From NCBI GenBank assembly GCA_964023275.1, contig OZ029929.1, forward strand, positions 8,445,937 through 8,509,936: DNA of 64,000 nt, given 5' to 3'. This document shows positions 31,437 to 42,055 of this stretch, piece after piece; the first letter of the stretch is position 1; each line of letters starts with the position of its first letter. This DNA is from Norana najaformis (Eukaryota > Annelida > Clitellata > Crassiclitellata > Hormogastridae). The notes beneath the pieces are model-generated. The model was not told the origin of the DNA, searched no databases, and was given only the letters and a program-made list of their open reading frames with translations. The position numbers and the translations under genes were made by a program.

Positions 31437-31605
31437 CAGTGGCGGATTTAGCTATAGGCATGGAGGGGCGGCACGCCACCGCGCCTTTCTTGGTTATATG
31501 CCGGCGCCCCTCAGACCAGACCCGTGCCTTGTGGACTGCGAGAATGTGGCGCCCTGCTGGAATTGCTCTTGCCCCTCCACGCAAGCAAGCCTGAAGCCGC
31601 CAATG
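31437..31605. mobile_element. hAT-type MITE, copy 2
   Basis: Duplicate of 16021-16189, with one change in the right terminus (CCGCCAATG instead of CCGCCAAAG). The flanking TGATGAAT copies are retained at 31429-31436 and 31606-31613. Confidence 0.7.
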
Positions 31606-31816
31606 TGATGAATGTTACGACGATGGCGGTGACGACAACAATGAAGATGGCGATGACGGCTATGCTCTTGAAGGTGGTAGAATCGCTCGGTCAAACTTTG
31701 CTGCACGTTCAAGTAGGTGAAGCAAGGAAAACACTCCTCTTCCGCAGATCCTGAATCCTCTTATTTCCCTTGTCTATCCCGCAGATACAATTTCAAACAC
31801 TACCCAACCTAGCCGT

Positions 31817-31819
31817 TTG

Positions 31820-31894
<75 letters not shown>
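31817..31894 (+). repeat. (CCTG)n microsatellite, copy 2
   Basis: Same as 16403-16480 within a unit or so. Confidence 0.95.
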
Positions 31895-31896
<2 letters not shown>

Positions 31897-31897
<1 letters not shown>

Positions 31898-32041
31898 TGC
31901 CCCTTGTATCTTGACCTGGAACTGAATCCTTCTTGCCTATCGATTTTGTTTTTGACTGAGCGCCTCTAAATAAGGTGGTTCCCGCGACTTAGCTTTCGTT
32001 GGGCACTGTAGAAATCTCGAGTTTACGATTACGATTACGAT
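31897..32041 (+). mobile_element. SINE family A, full length, copy 2
   Basis: Duplicate of 16483-16625, followed by a (TGAA)n tract with one GCA interruption. Confidence 0.68.
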
Positions 32042-32075
32042 GAATGAATGAATGAATGCATGAATGAATGAATGA

Positions 32076-33358
32076 ACAGACGGGTAGACGGACGAATAAA
32101 CGATCCCCTGCATGAGTGCAGAGTAATGTTGCGGAGAATCAGAATGCGTGAATACATGAACGACTGAACGATCGAATGAATGAAAATGTGATCACGCTGA
32201 TTACCATTGGCAACGCCGCACAGCGCCGACAGACCGAACTAGCGGCTTGTTTTACTTAGCCTCATAACATGCTGAATATGCGTTATTAATAGGTGTTGCA
32301 CATGCATATTGACTGTATAGACCTATGCAATTATCTAGAAGGTAAATGTACACGTACAGTTGTGTCTGTGCGTGCTATCGCGCAAATGAAGGCGGTTTGA
32401 AAGCACAAATATGTCTTGGTAACAGCCGCCGAATTACCACGCACACCTGCATTCACTCACACGCTGCCAGCATTATTATATGACATAATTATTATACATA
32501 TGAACCATGATCTCGGTAGTAGCCATTCCACTTCGGACTGCTGACATAGATGCGATTTCTTATCTTAACCCGCCTTACTATCTATATATTATTATTTAGG
32601 TTTATTAACTGCATGCTAATATGTCTGTCATTATATCCGTTTAGGTTCTTCAATTGAACTGATTAGCCTATATTTACAATCGTATTTTACTGTACCGGTA
32701 GAATTAACTTTGATAAAAGAATCACATAAATTCACACAAGTCACGCAGCAACAAAAGGAAAGGAAGAAAATCTTTTCAAAGTAAACGAATACCTGAAACC
32801 GGAATGGCAGTTTTGCGCTATTACAGCATTGTTAAATGAGTAAGTTGAGAGATATATAATCGATAGCAACTGCTTCATCTTGCTGATTTATACATCAGCC
32901 TAAATTATTCATCACACAGCCTTCTTGACCCGACCCAACCCAACGCACTGAATTTTCCAAAAATTCCGACCCGACCCGTGGGTCCATCCAACTCATGGAC
33001 AATTCTGATATAAATATTTAAATATTTATTAATACATTTATATATATCGCTGTGATTTGCATATAACTACATTCGTGTATCGCTTCCTCCAACAGATGAT
33101 GATGTAAAACGGTTCAAAAAAGAACCAAGATGGCAAAACGGGTCAGAAGAACGAAACACGCCGGGAGACATAAACACGACTAGCCTAGAGAGACTTAAAA
33201 ATAGCCACGCAGGACCCAAAAACCAAAAACCGAATTTCAGCTGAGCCAAACTGACAAATAACTCATTTTATAAGGTAGACAATCCCAGCCAAAATGTACA
33301 GAAGGCGTAAACAACTTAACCTACTTGGTCCTATCCTATAAGCCGCATGTAAATATAT
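32076..33358. other. Unique AT-rich right end of duplication copy 2
   Basis: Matches 16660-17950; no gene recognised. It ends at GTAAATATAT, after which the sequence continues TATTACGCGC instead of entering the transposon. Confidence 0.5.
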
Positions 33359-33367
33359 TATTACGCG

Positions 33368-33368
<1 letters not shown>

Positions 33369-33407
<39 letters not shown>
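33369..33407 (+). repeat. (TG)n microsatellite
   Basis: About 19 TG units, starting 10 bp right of the duplication border. Confidence 0.95.
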
Positions 33408-33408
<1 letters not shown>

Positions 33409-33953
33409 CGACTGTCGATTGAATAGCAGCACCGTGCCAGTTGCGATGGAGGTTTCTAGCTTGCTTCGTGGAAGAAGATGAGTAGTCATTATTGAATTGT
33501 GCCAACGCCTAACCTAGTTACGTCGCAGGCACTCAATCTGGAGGGTGATGGAATACGGAGGGGGGATGAAGGCCGCCACGACAGATCACGTGATGTTTAG
33601 CTTAATATGGTGCCTGTCGAGAGGGACACACGAAGCCCCTCCACCCTACAGAGACGGCGGAGAGCGGTGCAATTCTGATTCGCATCTCTTTGGGGACTCA
33701 TCATTTAGTTCATCGGGATTAAATTTGCCCCACCGCTTTCCCACACCACACCCTCTCCGCCGACGAAATTCGGCCCCAATCACCTGACGGACTAAACGCA
33801 TCGAGTAGAATAAGACCGGTAACATGAAACACTCTCCGCTATACGACTACGCGACACTACACGACACTAGATTACATTAGGTTACACTACACTACAATGC
33901 AAGACAGAACAGCACAAATGCAGCACAATTCGATTTATTCAGATGAAATAGAA
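33408..33953. other. Unique stretch, nothing recognised
   Basis: Short frames of up to 80 codons on both strands without domains. ACTAC-rich words occur near 33840-33895. Confidence 0.45.
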
Positions 33954-34233
33954 AAGAAGCTCACAACTGCCTTTTAAGAAGCTCACAAATGCCTTTTAAG
34001 AAGCTCACAAATGTCTTTTAAGAAGCTCACAAATGCCTTTTAAGAAGCTCACAAATGCCTTTTAAGAAGCTCACAAATGCCTTTTAAGAAGCTCACAAAT
34101 GCCTTTAAAGAAGCTCACAAATGCCTTTAAAGAAGCTCACAAATGCCTTTTAAGAAGCTCACAAATGCCTTTTAAGAAGCTCACAAATGCCTTTTAAGAA
34201 GCTCACAAATGCCTTTTAAGGAGCTCACAAATG
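33954..34233 (+). repeat. 22-bp minisatellite (~12.5 units)
   Basis: The unit combines AAGAAGCTCACAAATG and CCTTTT, 22 bp, with single-base variants (TCTTTT, CCTTTAA). Since 22 is not a multiple of three, it encodes no long frame. Confidence 0.95.
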
Positions 34234-34277
34234 TGATGAAACGCATCAACAGTGGAACAGATCCAACGAGATGAAAA

Positions 34278-34360
34278 ACAAGATATCTTAATACATATAA
34301 TACATATAATACAATAAGATATCTTAATATCTTATCTGAAATACAAGATATCTGTCTTAA
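34278..34360. repeat. AT-rich palindromic cluster
   Basis: AAGATATCTT, a perfect 10-bp palindrome, occurs at 34280-34289 and 34316-34325. ATACATATA and AAGATATC words surround it. This is a possible cruciform site; no function is assigned. Confidence 0.5.
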
Positions 34361-34714
34361 TCTCCTACTGTCGGAAAAGTCGAATGTTTAATGGACGACT
34401 ATTCCCACTGGACAGCACAATGCACGGAAAAGCACCGTCTGCTCGAGTCGTCGTCAGACGCGATTGTGAGACCAACAGATTCCCGCGGGCTGCCGAGCGA
34501 GCCATGCAGCTGGCTTGAGACACCAACACACTGATGTGTTCTGTGGTCGCACAGACTATAGAATCTCGCCCATTGAAAGAAAAGGATCAGGAATGCGACT
34601 CCCTTTTTAACCTGTGGTAGACAGACGAGGATTTTGGCGGGATTCTGGATACGAAGCAACTGGGGGAGTTGATGATGGACTGGAGCTGACGTTTCCGGAA
34701 CCCCCGGGAGTCTC
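34361..34714. other. Unique stretch, nothing recognised
   Basis: Frames of 63 and 111 codons overlap on opposite strands. Neither has a recognisable domain. Confidence 0.4.
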
Positions 34715-35118
34715 AGGGCGATCTCGCCGTCCAATACGGGAGCGTATTCTCTTCAAAATCTTGACCCTCTTGCGGAACTGTCTTGTTGGCTGTGCTCCGT
34801 TATAACTAAGTACGTTTTGCGCCCCTCTTTCTTCAATTCCTGGCCGCAGACTACTGCTTTCGTCGGTACAGGGCGATCTCGCCGTCCCTCTATAGCTCGG
34901 ACTGCACCGCTCAGCGCCGCAGCTTTGCTATTGCTGGTCCTGCTTCCAGGAATGACTTGCCTGCCGACCTTCGACGGGAGCTTCTCTTTTCCTCCTTCTT
35001 CCGTAAGCGCTTGAAGACCGCGTTACTCCTCAGTCCTGGGACGACGGGCCGGGAGCGCCTCTGATGAGGCTACCTTGAAGCGGCGCTTTACAAATTTACG
35101 GTTACGGTTACGGAGTCT
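34715..35118 (+). pseudogene. Strongly decayed L2/CR1-like LINE 3' end
   Basis: RERILFKILTLLRNCLVGCAPL (nt ~34737-34803) parallels RIQFKILILMRNCLLGSAPS in the LINE at 59.0 kb. Downstream pieces in shifted frames fit the FVG, WN-like and LLL end region. GAAGCGGCGCTTTACAAAT is followed by TTACGGTTACGGTTACGG, the LINE 3' tail. Several frame changes and stops make it inactive. Confidence 0.6.
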
Positions 35119-35377
35119 AGCTTCTGGTTTCTTTGACTTAGCGGAATTCGACCCCGTTTCTCCAATGGATTTTGACTTGAAACGACCATCGACTGATACC
35201 TTGAGCATTATGATAACGGCGCTATAGAAGTCGATAGATTATATTAGATTAGCCTACAGTCAGGCATTACAATAGTGGAACGTAGGGGAGGCACTCATTT
35301 TCTGCTCTTCGACCCTTGAGCCGTCAATGGACGAATCCCAAGGTCCTGCACACGAAGCAAGACTTGCCGTTTATGGT
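35119..35377. other. Unique stretch, nothing recognised
   Basis: It lies between the LINE tail and the SINE copy. No open frame of note. Confidence 0.4.
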
Positions 35378-35497
35378 ATTCGTAAGCTCGAGATTTCTAC
35401 AGCGCCCAACGAAAGCTATATCGCGGAAACCAGCTTATTCACAGGCGCTCAGTCAAAACAAAATCGATAGGCAAGTAGGGTTCGGTTCCAGGTCGAC
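35378..35497 (-). mobile_element. SINE family A (antisense, near full length)
   Basis: It runs from TTCGTAAGCTCGAGATTTC to GGGTTCGGTTCCAGG, with all family landmarks in reverse order. A 334-codon plus-strand frame starts in or next to this element and runs into the pyrimidine-rich tract; it is not a gene. Confidence 0.68.
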
Positions 35498-35649
35498 TTA
35501 CGTCGCCACCAGATTCTACTGCTTGGAGACAGAGACAGGCGTGCGCAACCAACTTGCCAAGGATCGCTACATGGAGTCCGCTCAGCAGGCTAGAACCCGC
35601 AATCGTTGGATTACAGACCAAACGCTAACTGTTAGATCACCGTCCAACT

Positions 35650-36225
35650 ATTACTTCAACTTCTCCTCCTACTCTTTTTCTCTCTCTTTCCCTCTTCATT
35701 TTCCCCTTTTCATCTTCCCCTTTTCATCTTTCCCTTTTCTTTCCCTTTTCATCATCCCCTTTTCATCATCCCCTTTTCATCTTCCCCTATTCATCTTCCC
35801 CTTTTCATCTTCCCATTTTCATCTTTCCATTTTCGTCTTCCCCTTTTTATCTTCCCCTTTTCATCTTTCTCTTCACACCCCGTCATTTCTCTCGTCCATT
35901 TTTCATCATTCTTGCTCTCCACCTTTAATTCCTCGTCTTCCCTCCACACTCCTCGTACTCTTCTTCTTCGCATTTTTTCAATTATCCACCTCTTCCTGGT
36001 CCTCTTTACCCTCTTCACTTCTCCTTTTCCACTTTCACCTGCTATTTTTTCTCTTTCCTTTTTCAGCTTCCCCTTTTCACCTTCCCGTTATTTTTCTCGT
36101 TCATTTCTTATCATTCTTGCTCTCCACCTTTAACTCCTCGTCCTCCCTCCCACAATCCTCGAACTCTTCCTCTTCTCCTTCTTTCAATTATCCACCTCTT
36201 CCTTGTCCTCTTTACCCGCTTCATT
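35650..36225 (+). repeat. Pyrimidine-rich tract with ~14-bp units and a ~190-bp imperfect direct duplication
   Basis: Units of TTTTCATCTTCCCC repeat across ~35690-35875. Then a block (TCTCGTCCATTT, TTGCTCTCCACCTTTAA, TTTCAATTATCCACCTCTTCC) at ~35885-36030 recurs at ~36088-36225. The Ser/Phe/Pro-rich frame across it reflects composition only. Confidence 0.8.
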
Positions 36226-36367
36226 CCTCTCATGATTCCGTAATTGTGCGTAGGCGTTCCGCATCAATTCCCCTCAGCTATCTGCGTCTGAATCCCACGG
36301 CTGCATCGAAAATCGTCTGACGTTGATAAAATGGCGGACGACAACTCGTGCGGCCTAGGCTTCGAAG
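36226..36367. other. Unique spacer with candidate hAT target site
   Basis: No gene. It ends in CTTCGAAG (36360-36367), the left 8-bp flank of the hAT-like element. Confidence 0.4.
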
Positions 36368-36656
36368 CAGTGGCGGCTCTACAGGGGTCCAGTGCCCCAC
36401 CAACTGGATGCTTACCCCACCCCGGTGGCTCTCCAAATGAAATCCTGGCAATATTGGCAGACATGGTTAGGAAACAGAAATAGAAGAGATGATCTGTTAA
36501 TTTTTCATATTCTTGTCGATGAAACAGAAGGCAGTAGTCACAAGAAACAGCTGTCACTTGTTATATGATGTTATAAGCAAGATAGTTAATAAATAAATAG
36601 ATGTAAAATGGGGTTTGAGGAAACGTAGAGTATTCCTCAAAATAAGAACTTGGCAG

Positions 36657-36930
36657 CAGAAGCCGCAATCGTCCACTACAAAATGCCGGCCTCAAGATCA
36701 GATGTCACGAGGCCGAGGCTTAGGGCGCCAAATTTGGATTCGAGGCTTAATATCGTAACTGGAAGAACAGTAAAAAGAAGCAGAAGAAGAAGAAAGAAAA
36801 AAGGAAGAAAGAAAGGAAGAGAGAAAGAGAGTAAGAAGGACGGAAGAGAGAACAGCACCTTCGGTAGAAGATGTTTAAAATAGGAGCGGCGAAAGAGGTA
36901 AGGGGAAGAGGAGGAATCAAATTTGTTTTC
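36657..36930 (+). repeat. Interspersed repeat B, copy 1
   Basis: ATGCCGGCCTCAAGATCAGA, TTTGGATTCGAGGCTTAAT, TCGTAACTGGAAGAA, a purine-rich stretch, then CAGCACCTTCGGTAGAAG and AGGGGAAGAGGAGGAATCA. The same ordered landmarks occur at 41856-42055. It is non-coding, with an AAG-rich middle of variable length. Confidence 0.7.
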
Positions 36931-37165
36931 TCCCAACAACACTTTGGCCGTAGAGCTCCCCCAATCCGGCCCACAATTCTGGAGCCACTATGGCTAATAT
37001 CAAAGCTCGATGCTCCGGCCGAATCCGCTCAGGAGGCGGCACAAAAACACATCGATTACCCACACTATTTTATGGCAGAGGAGCGGATGGCCTACAACGT
37101 TCCCTCTAATTTTTTTTCGTCGTGCGCGCACTTGGCCTACCGAGTGAGCAGTAACATTTGAGACC

Positions 37166-38022
37166 TGAGATATGGTCCGTGCAAGGATGCATATCTTTTG
37201 GGCCTAAACTGAAAGTCTATAAATTTGCATTATATACAAAGAAAAGACGATCAGAACAAGTCAAATTTATATTAAGATTATCTGTAGTTTGTACTTTCGA
37301 TCGTCCATAGAGAACATTAAAACAAAGACTTACCTTCGACCCTCCCTACACTTCTCTGCATTTGTCCGCATTTGGCATTACCGCCCATCCTCTTCCTCCA
37401 ACGGAGCAGTGAGGCTTATAGATTGGGCTTCCCTGTTAATCTTGCAGGGCTAATTGAGCTATGTAGTGAGTTACTTAGATACTGCTGCACAGGGGCACGG
37501 GAGCCATGTCGCCAGAGTCGCCAATGCTCACACAAGTTTTGGCTATGTGACGCTTAGGCAGAAGCATGCTCACACAACATTTTTGGCCAATGGAGATATC
37601 TACCTATTCTTATAGATTATATCGGATATAATGCATAATTTTATCCACCTTTGTACTGTACTGTATTGAGGTTGGCTCACACAACTTTCAAACACTTCCC
37701 GGGCCATTGCTGCTGCATCCAGCAATTAGATCTAATCTAATTAGATCCAATGTGGTACGGACTGCAATCCGACTGAAGTTGATGTTTAAGGTACAGAGTG
37801 TACAGAAATAACAATTTAGATTTGGAAATTCGCATTTGGGCATAGCCCCCGCTTGTCTATATTTGGGTGACCCCTTCTTCCGCTTTTTTCGGACGTCCTT
37901 AATGGACGACCCTTTGTGCAATTGCCAACAATTGTACACATCATCCAGGTTGATTTCCTTCAATGCACGTCAAATAGGCTAAAAAAGTGTATGGTGAATT
38001 CCCGGAGCATCTTGAACATCTA
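37166..38022. other. Left flank of the 21-bp locus, third (diverged) copy
   Basis: Parallels 5088-5955 with many substitutions and small indels, for example TATGGTCCGTGCAAGG against TATGGTACGTGTAAGA. It lacks the 6-bp TAATTA present at the corresponding point of copy 1 (AAGATTATCTGTAG here against AAGATTATAATTATCTCTAG there). Confidence 0.75.
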
Positions 38023-39155
38023 ATCGATACACAGCCAGCCAGCATCGACACAGCCGACCATCATCGATACACAGCCGACCAGCATCAACACACAGCAGGC
38101 CAGCATCGATACACAGCCGGCCAGCATCGATACACAGCCGGCCAACATCGACACCGAGGCGGCCAGCGTCGACACGCAGCGGAATAGCATCGAGACACAG
38201 CCGGCCAGCATCGACACAGAAACGACCAGCATCGACACACAGCGGGCCAGCATCAACACAGAACCGACCAGCATCGACACACAGCAGACCAGCGTTGACA
38301 CGCAGCCGGGCAGCATCGAAACATAGCAGAGCATCATCGACACACAGAAGGCCAGCACCGATACAGAACCGGCCAGCATCGATAGACAAACGGCCAGCAT
38401 CGACGCAGAACCGACTAGCAGCGAAACACAGCGGACGAGCATCGACACAGCAGGCCAGCATCGACACGCAGCCGGCCAGCATCGACACAGAACCGATCAG
38501 CATCGCCACACACAGTATTGGCACATAGCCGGCCAGCATCGACCACAGCCGGCCAGCATCGACACACAGTATTGACACATAGCCGGCCAGCATCGACACA
38601 GAACCGACCAGCATCGACACCGAGGCGGCCAGCGTCGACACGCAGCGGACCAGCATCGAGACACAGCCGGCCAGCACTGACACAGAACCGACCATCATCG
38701 ACACACAGCAGACCAGCATTGACATGCAGCCGGGCAGCATCGATACACAGCTGGTCAGCATAGACACAGAATCGACCAGCATCGACACACAGCAGACCAG
38801 CATTGACACGCAGCCGGGCAGCATCGATACACAGCCGGCCAGCATCGTAACATAGCAGAGCAGCATCGACACACAGAAGGCCAGCATCGATACAGAACCA
38901 ACCAGCAGTGAAACACAGCAGACGAACATCGACACACAGTAATGACACAAAGCCGGCCAACATCGACACACAGCGGGCCACCATCGACACACAGCCAGCC
39001 AGCATCCACACAGAAGCGACCAGCATCGACACAGCCGACCAGCATCGATACAGAACCGACCAGCATCGACACTATTTGAATCAGGCCGGCTGTATCGATG
39101 TTGGCCGGCTGTGTGTCTATGCTGGTTGGTTATGCGTCGATGCTGGTCGGTTCTA
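38023..39155 (+). repeat. 21-bp minisatellite, third locus, uninterrupted, with inverted end
   Basis: Same unit family as 6.1-11.9 kb, but more variants (GCAGCCGGGCAGCATCGA, ACACAGTATTGACACAT). The 1.76-kb and 240-bp inserts are absent. The right end (39082-39155) again reverses orientation, here with a longer inverted stretch (GCCGGCTGTATCGATGTTGG). Confidence 0.92.
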
Positions 39156-39505
39156 TAGTGGGTTACTGTTAGTTAATTAAGCTGAGTCTTTTAAATAAAA
39201 TGCTGCGTCCAGTAGGAGGAGGTGTCATTCAAGCATCCTTTTCCAGAGGCCAGAGTTCAGAAGTCAATCAGCGCGCTCACCGTTGGACTGGTGACAACTA
39301 GTGACCAGCTGTTTTGTCAAACTTATTAAGGAATATTTCGCCGTCTGAGCTAAGTAGGACAACTATGCCAGAAGCTGTAACAGTGAGCTGAATTTAACCT
39401 TTAAGTGACTGGAACGCTCACTAAATGTGTGCGCTGGCAGAAAATTGTTGGGCGAGCTATCCATAAAACTTGTGTGCGTGCGTACGCGCGCAGCTAGAGG
39501 GAACA
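39156..39505. other. Right flank of the 21-bp locus, third copy
   Basis: Matches 11894-12310, including GTTACTGTTAGTT and CTGAGTCTTTTAAATAAAATG. Homology stops near GAACATTGA. Confidence 0.75.
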
Positions 39506-39509
39506 TTGA

Positions 39510-40060
39510 TGGCCTACCTCGCACCCACATCTTCGTTGATCCCGCCTGACCTGCGCGTACACGAGCATACCCAGCTCACCTTGAGGGAGACTCGGGCACC
39601 GCGAGCTTTTTGATGAATGAAGCGTAGTACTCCTCTTGGCCGGGCCTGACCAGCTCATTTTTTGTCTATTCATCGAGGATGATGCTCCAGGCCACATGGG
39701 CCTTCTGGCGGATCTCGTCTCTCATGGCCTGATACAACTCGACTTCATCCAGTACTCCAGAACTTCTCGTTGCTGATATTGGTGACTTCGAGCGCCTTCG
39801 AAATGTGGCTGTGGATAGTGTTGAGTTTGCTGCTGGCCAGTACGCGGATTCTTTCACGTTTCACCGCCTTGGCTGAGCCCTTACAGCAGCAGGATACTCC
39901 TACAATGTCGAGCTGCCCGGCCAGCGCGATTTCACCCTCGAAACAAGGCCGGAAACGATCCCAACTCCAGGTGCCAGCAATTGCGTTCATATGTTGCCAT
40001 CCTGGGACACCTCTGACGCCCACTGGTGACCGCAGGGCTATCACGAGTTCGCAACACTGT
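39510..40060 (-). pseudogene. Unrecognised protein-coding remnant with in-frame stop and frameshift
   Basis: Minus-strand pieces look protein-like. VLASSKLNTIHSHISKALEV is in one frame. LDEVELYQAMRDEIRQKAHV and AWSIILDE are in a second frame, followed in the same frame by a TAG and then NELVRPGQEEYYASFIKKL and AVPESPSR. The last ends at a possible donor GTGAGC near 39580. The amphipathic, charged composition differs from the repeat-derived frames nearby. I cannot name the family. It could be a captured host-gene fragment inside the hAT-like element or part of another transposon. Confidence 0.35.
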
Positions 40061-40373
40061 ATATGCAATTTTACTTTTTATTCTGTTCATTATTTTATAT
40101 TATTTTTAATTTTCATTTGTATCATTTTATATTATAATATCTTTATATTATTATTATTTTAAAAGAAAGTGATTGTGTTTCAATTGTTATGTTTTAACTT
40201 GAGGTAGTTGAGGTGAACGTGACTGAAATTCATATCTCTTATAATTTAACTCAACTTATAACTCAGTGCGAAAACATTTCAGAACATTTAGAGTTTTTGG
40301 CAAACCCAGGCGCCCAGCTGCCCCCTTTCGTTCGCTTGGTCTCCCCGTTTAGAAAAACTTAGATCCGCCACTG
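40060..40373. other. AT-rich right part of the hAT-like element
   Basis: Runs of ATTATTTT and TATTATAATATC, then a C-rich subterminal segment. No gene. Confidence 0.4.
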
Positions 40374-40381
40374 CTTGGAAG

Positions 40382-41140
40382 CCTAGAGTTCCGTCGAATT
40401 GCGTTCATCTGTTGCGTTCATCCTGAGGGATCCTTCGTTCATTGAACTCAGGGTCGACAGAGGTCGTGTGGTCTCCTCAGGTCCTTCATCCAACCATTTG
40501 TCAGAATTTTACGAGATTATCTCTCGGAAACTGGACATATGGCTGCAACAGTGACAAGGTCTGACAGAAAGAGAAGCATAGAAACAGATACAGACAGACA
40601 CATACACACAGACATGCAAACAAACTAACCAGGCTGCCACAGACAGAAGGTGACTACGCGTTGCACGAAGAAAAGGGAGATAGAGAGACAGACAGCACAG
40701 ACATAGAGAGAGAGAATTAGAGAATGAGAGAGAAAAAAACAGAGACAGAGACACAGACAGACAGAGAGACAGAGAGAGGCAAAGAGAGAGGCAGAGGTGA
40801 AAATGTAGCCGAAGAGATGAACTGAAAAGCCGATATGCCGAAACTTTGTTGTATTCATTCGTTGAATGACTTTCTTCGTTCCATCATACCAATTCTTGCA
40901 GACCTTTCCCCAACCGCTATTGTACTCGATTGGACTGGGCTTGACTCAGTTAGTCTGGACTACCACAGTCAAGACTAGACAAGACCCGAATAGACTTCAC
41001 TTCGCAAGACTGAACTAGCTAGAATCGACTTCTTGGAATATTAACATATTGGACTTTGAAGGCTTCGGATATTGGTTATACAAGTGCTTAGCACGCATAC
41101 CTACTTCTCATTTACATTCACATATATATAGTCACATAGT
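40382..41140. repeat. Simple-repeat-rich stretch (GACAGA and GAGA tracts)
   Basis: AATTGCGTTCATCTGTTGCG near 40397 echoes AATTGCGTTCATATGTTGC at ~39980. GACAGACAC and AGAGAGA tracts fill ~40560-40800. GACTAGACAAGAC-type words occur near 40930-41030. No gene. Confidence 0.6.
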
Positions 41141-41235
41141 TATACCTTCCTACCTAACTAGGTGGGGAAGTAGGTAGTTAAGTAGATAGGTAGGTACATA
41201 TACCTTCCTACCTACTTACCCACCCACCTACCTAC
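41140..41235. repeat. TAGG/CCTA inverted-repeat cluster
   Basis: CCTACCTAACTAGGTGG, then AAGTAGGTAG, GATAGGTAGGTAC, then CCTTCCTACCTACTTACCC. Complementary CTACCTACTT and AAGTAGGTAG can pair, giving a candidate hairpin or cruciform. Confidence 0.55.
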
Positions 41236-41753
41236 CGACACACACATATACTTACATACATCCACACATTCGTGCATACATGTACAATCATGCACTGACT
41301 AACATGATTTCAGTACAGCTGTGACCAGGCCCGTTGACTTACTTACGAACACACCTGTAGCCGCGAACGAGTTGTCACGTGAATAATGGCCGGGCATCAT
41401 GAGGTCGATGCCTGCGTCATTAATTTATATAGCGCCAGCGTTGTCGGAGGGTGCTTTTGTTCTATCGATCGGGTTTCATGAATGATCAAGCTGTTTCTTC
41501 GACCAGGAACCCGAAGAGGAAGAAGAAGACGACGACAACGAAGAATACGTCGATCGATGACCGCAAAGGCACCCACCATCACCCACACGGCCCATCCCTT
41601 GCACAGCCTGAAATCCAGGACATTCGCATCCGATGGGATAATGTGGCAGATCGACATACCGGTTTCAGGGTGTTTATAGCGGCAGAAGCAGTAGGTCTAA
41701 TATTACCTACTCCAAAACCCAGGAGCCCGAGGCCGAAGCTAGGACTTAATACG
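41236..41753. other. Unique stretch, nothing recognised
   Basis: Overlapping frames of 65-108 codons on both strands (41397-41777), with Arg/Lys-rich composition derived from AGAAGAAG words. No domain is recognised. Confidence 0.4.
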
Positions 41754-41774
41754 TTTTATTATTATTATTATTAT

Positions 41775-41824
<50 letters not shown>

Positions 41825-41852
41825 ATAATAATAATAATAATAATAACAAATA
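41754..41852 (+). repeat. Compound triplet microsatellite (TTA)n(TAG)n(TAA)n
   Basis: Three consecutive trinucleotide runs with sharp switches at ~41775 and ~41823. Confidence 0.95.
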
Positions 41853-41855
41853 CAA

Positions 41856-42055
41856 CAAAATGCCGGGCATTGCCGGCCTCAAGATCAGAGATCACGAGTG
41901 CGAGTCAGGCCGCTAGATTTGGATTCGAGGCTTAATGTCGTAACTGGAAGAAGAAGAAGAAAGAAAGAAAGTAAGAAATGAAGAAAGAAACAGCATCACC
42001 TTCGGTGGAAGGTGTTTAGAATAGAGAAAGAGATAAGGGGAAGAGGAGGAATCAG
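41856..42055 (+). repeat. Interspersed repeat B, copy 2
   Basis: Same ordered landmarks as 36657-36930 (GCCGGCCTCAAGATCAGA, GGATTCGAGGCTTAATGTCG, AGCATCACCTTCGGTGGAAG, GGGGAAGAGGAGGAATCAG). Confidence 0.7.

Larger units (their letters stand above)
20574..33358 (+). repeat. Large direct tandem duplication, copy 2 (12,785 bp)
   Basis: Same content and order as 5201-17950. Differences are mainly in minisatellite length: loss of one ~802-bp higher-order unit and other 21-bp units in block 3, gain in block 1, and a 2.5-fold longer 30-bp array. Scattered point changes suggest the copies have diverged by roughly 1% (estimated by eye). Confidence 0.96.
36368..40373. mobile_element. Putative 4.0-kb hAT-like composite element enclosing the third 21-bp satellite locus
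   Basis: The left end reads CAGTGGCGGCTCTA. The right end, read on the opposite strand, is CAGTGGCGGATCTA: 13 of 14 bases are complementary. The 8-bp flanks are CTTCGAAG (36360-36367) and CTTGGAAG (40374-40381), a 7-of-8 match as expected for an old hAT target duplication. Because CTTCGAAG is itself a palindrome, these bases could alternatively be part of a longer inverted repeat (CTAGGCTTC on each side). No hAT transposase with a recognisable DDE or dimerisation region was found inside, so it would be non-autonomous. Two unrelated termini lying 4 kb apart by chance cannot be excluded. Confidence 0.45.

Noticed and set aside
35095..35118. Telomere-like TTACGG repeats
   Set aside because: Only three to four units, directly following the GGCGCTTTACAAAT end of a decayed LINE; best explained as the LINE 3' tail.
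35316..36320. 334-codon plus-strand ORF
   Set aside because: Begins in or next to a SINE copy and continues through a pyrimidine-rich repeat; composition is Ser/Phe/Pro/Leu only.
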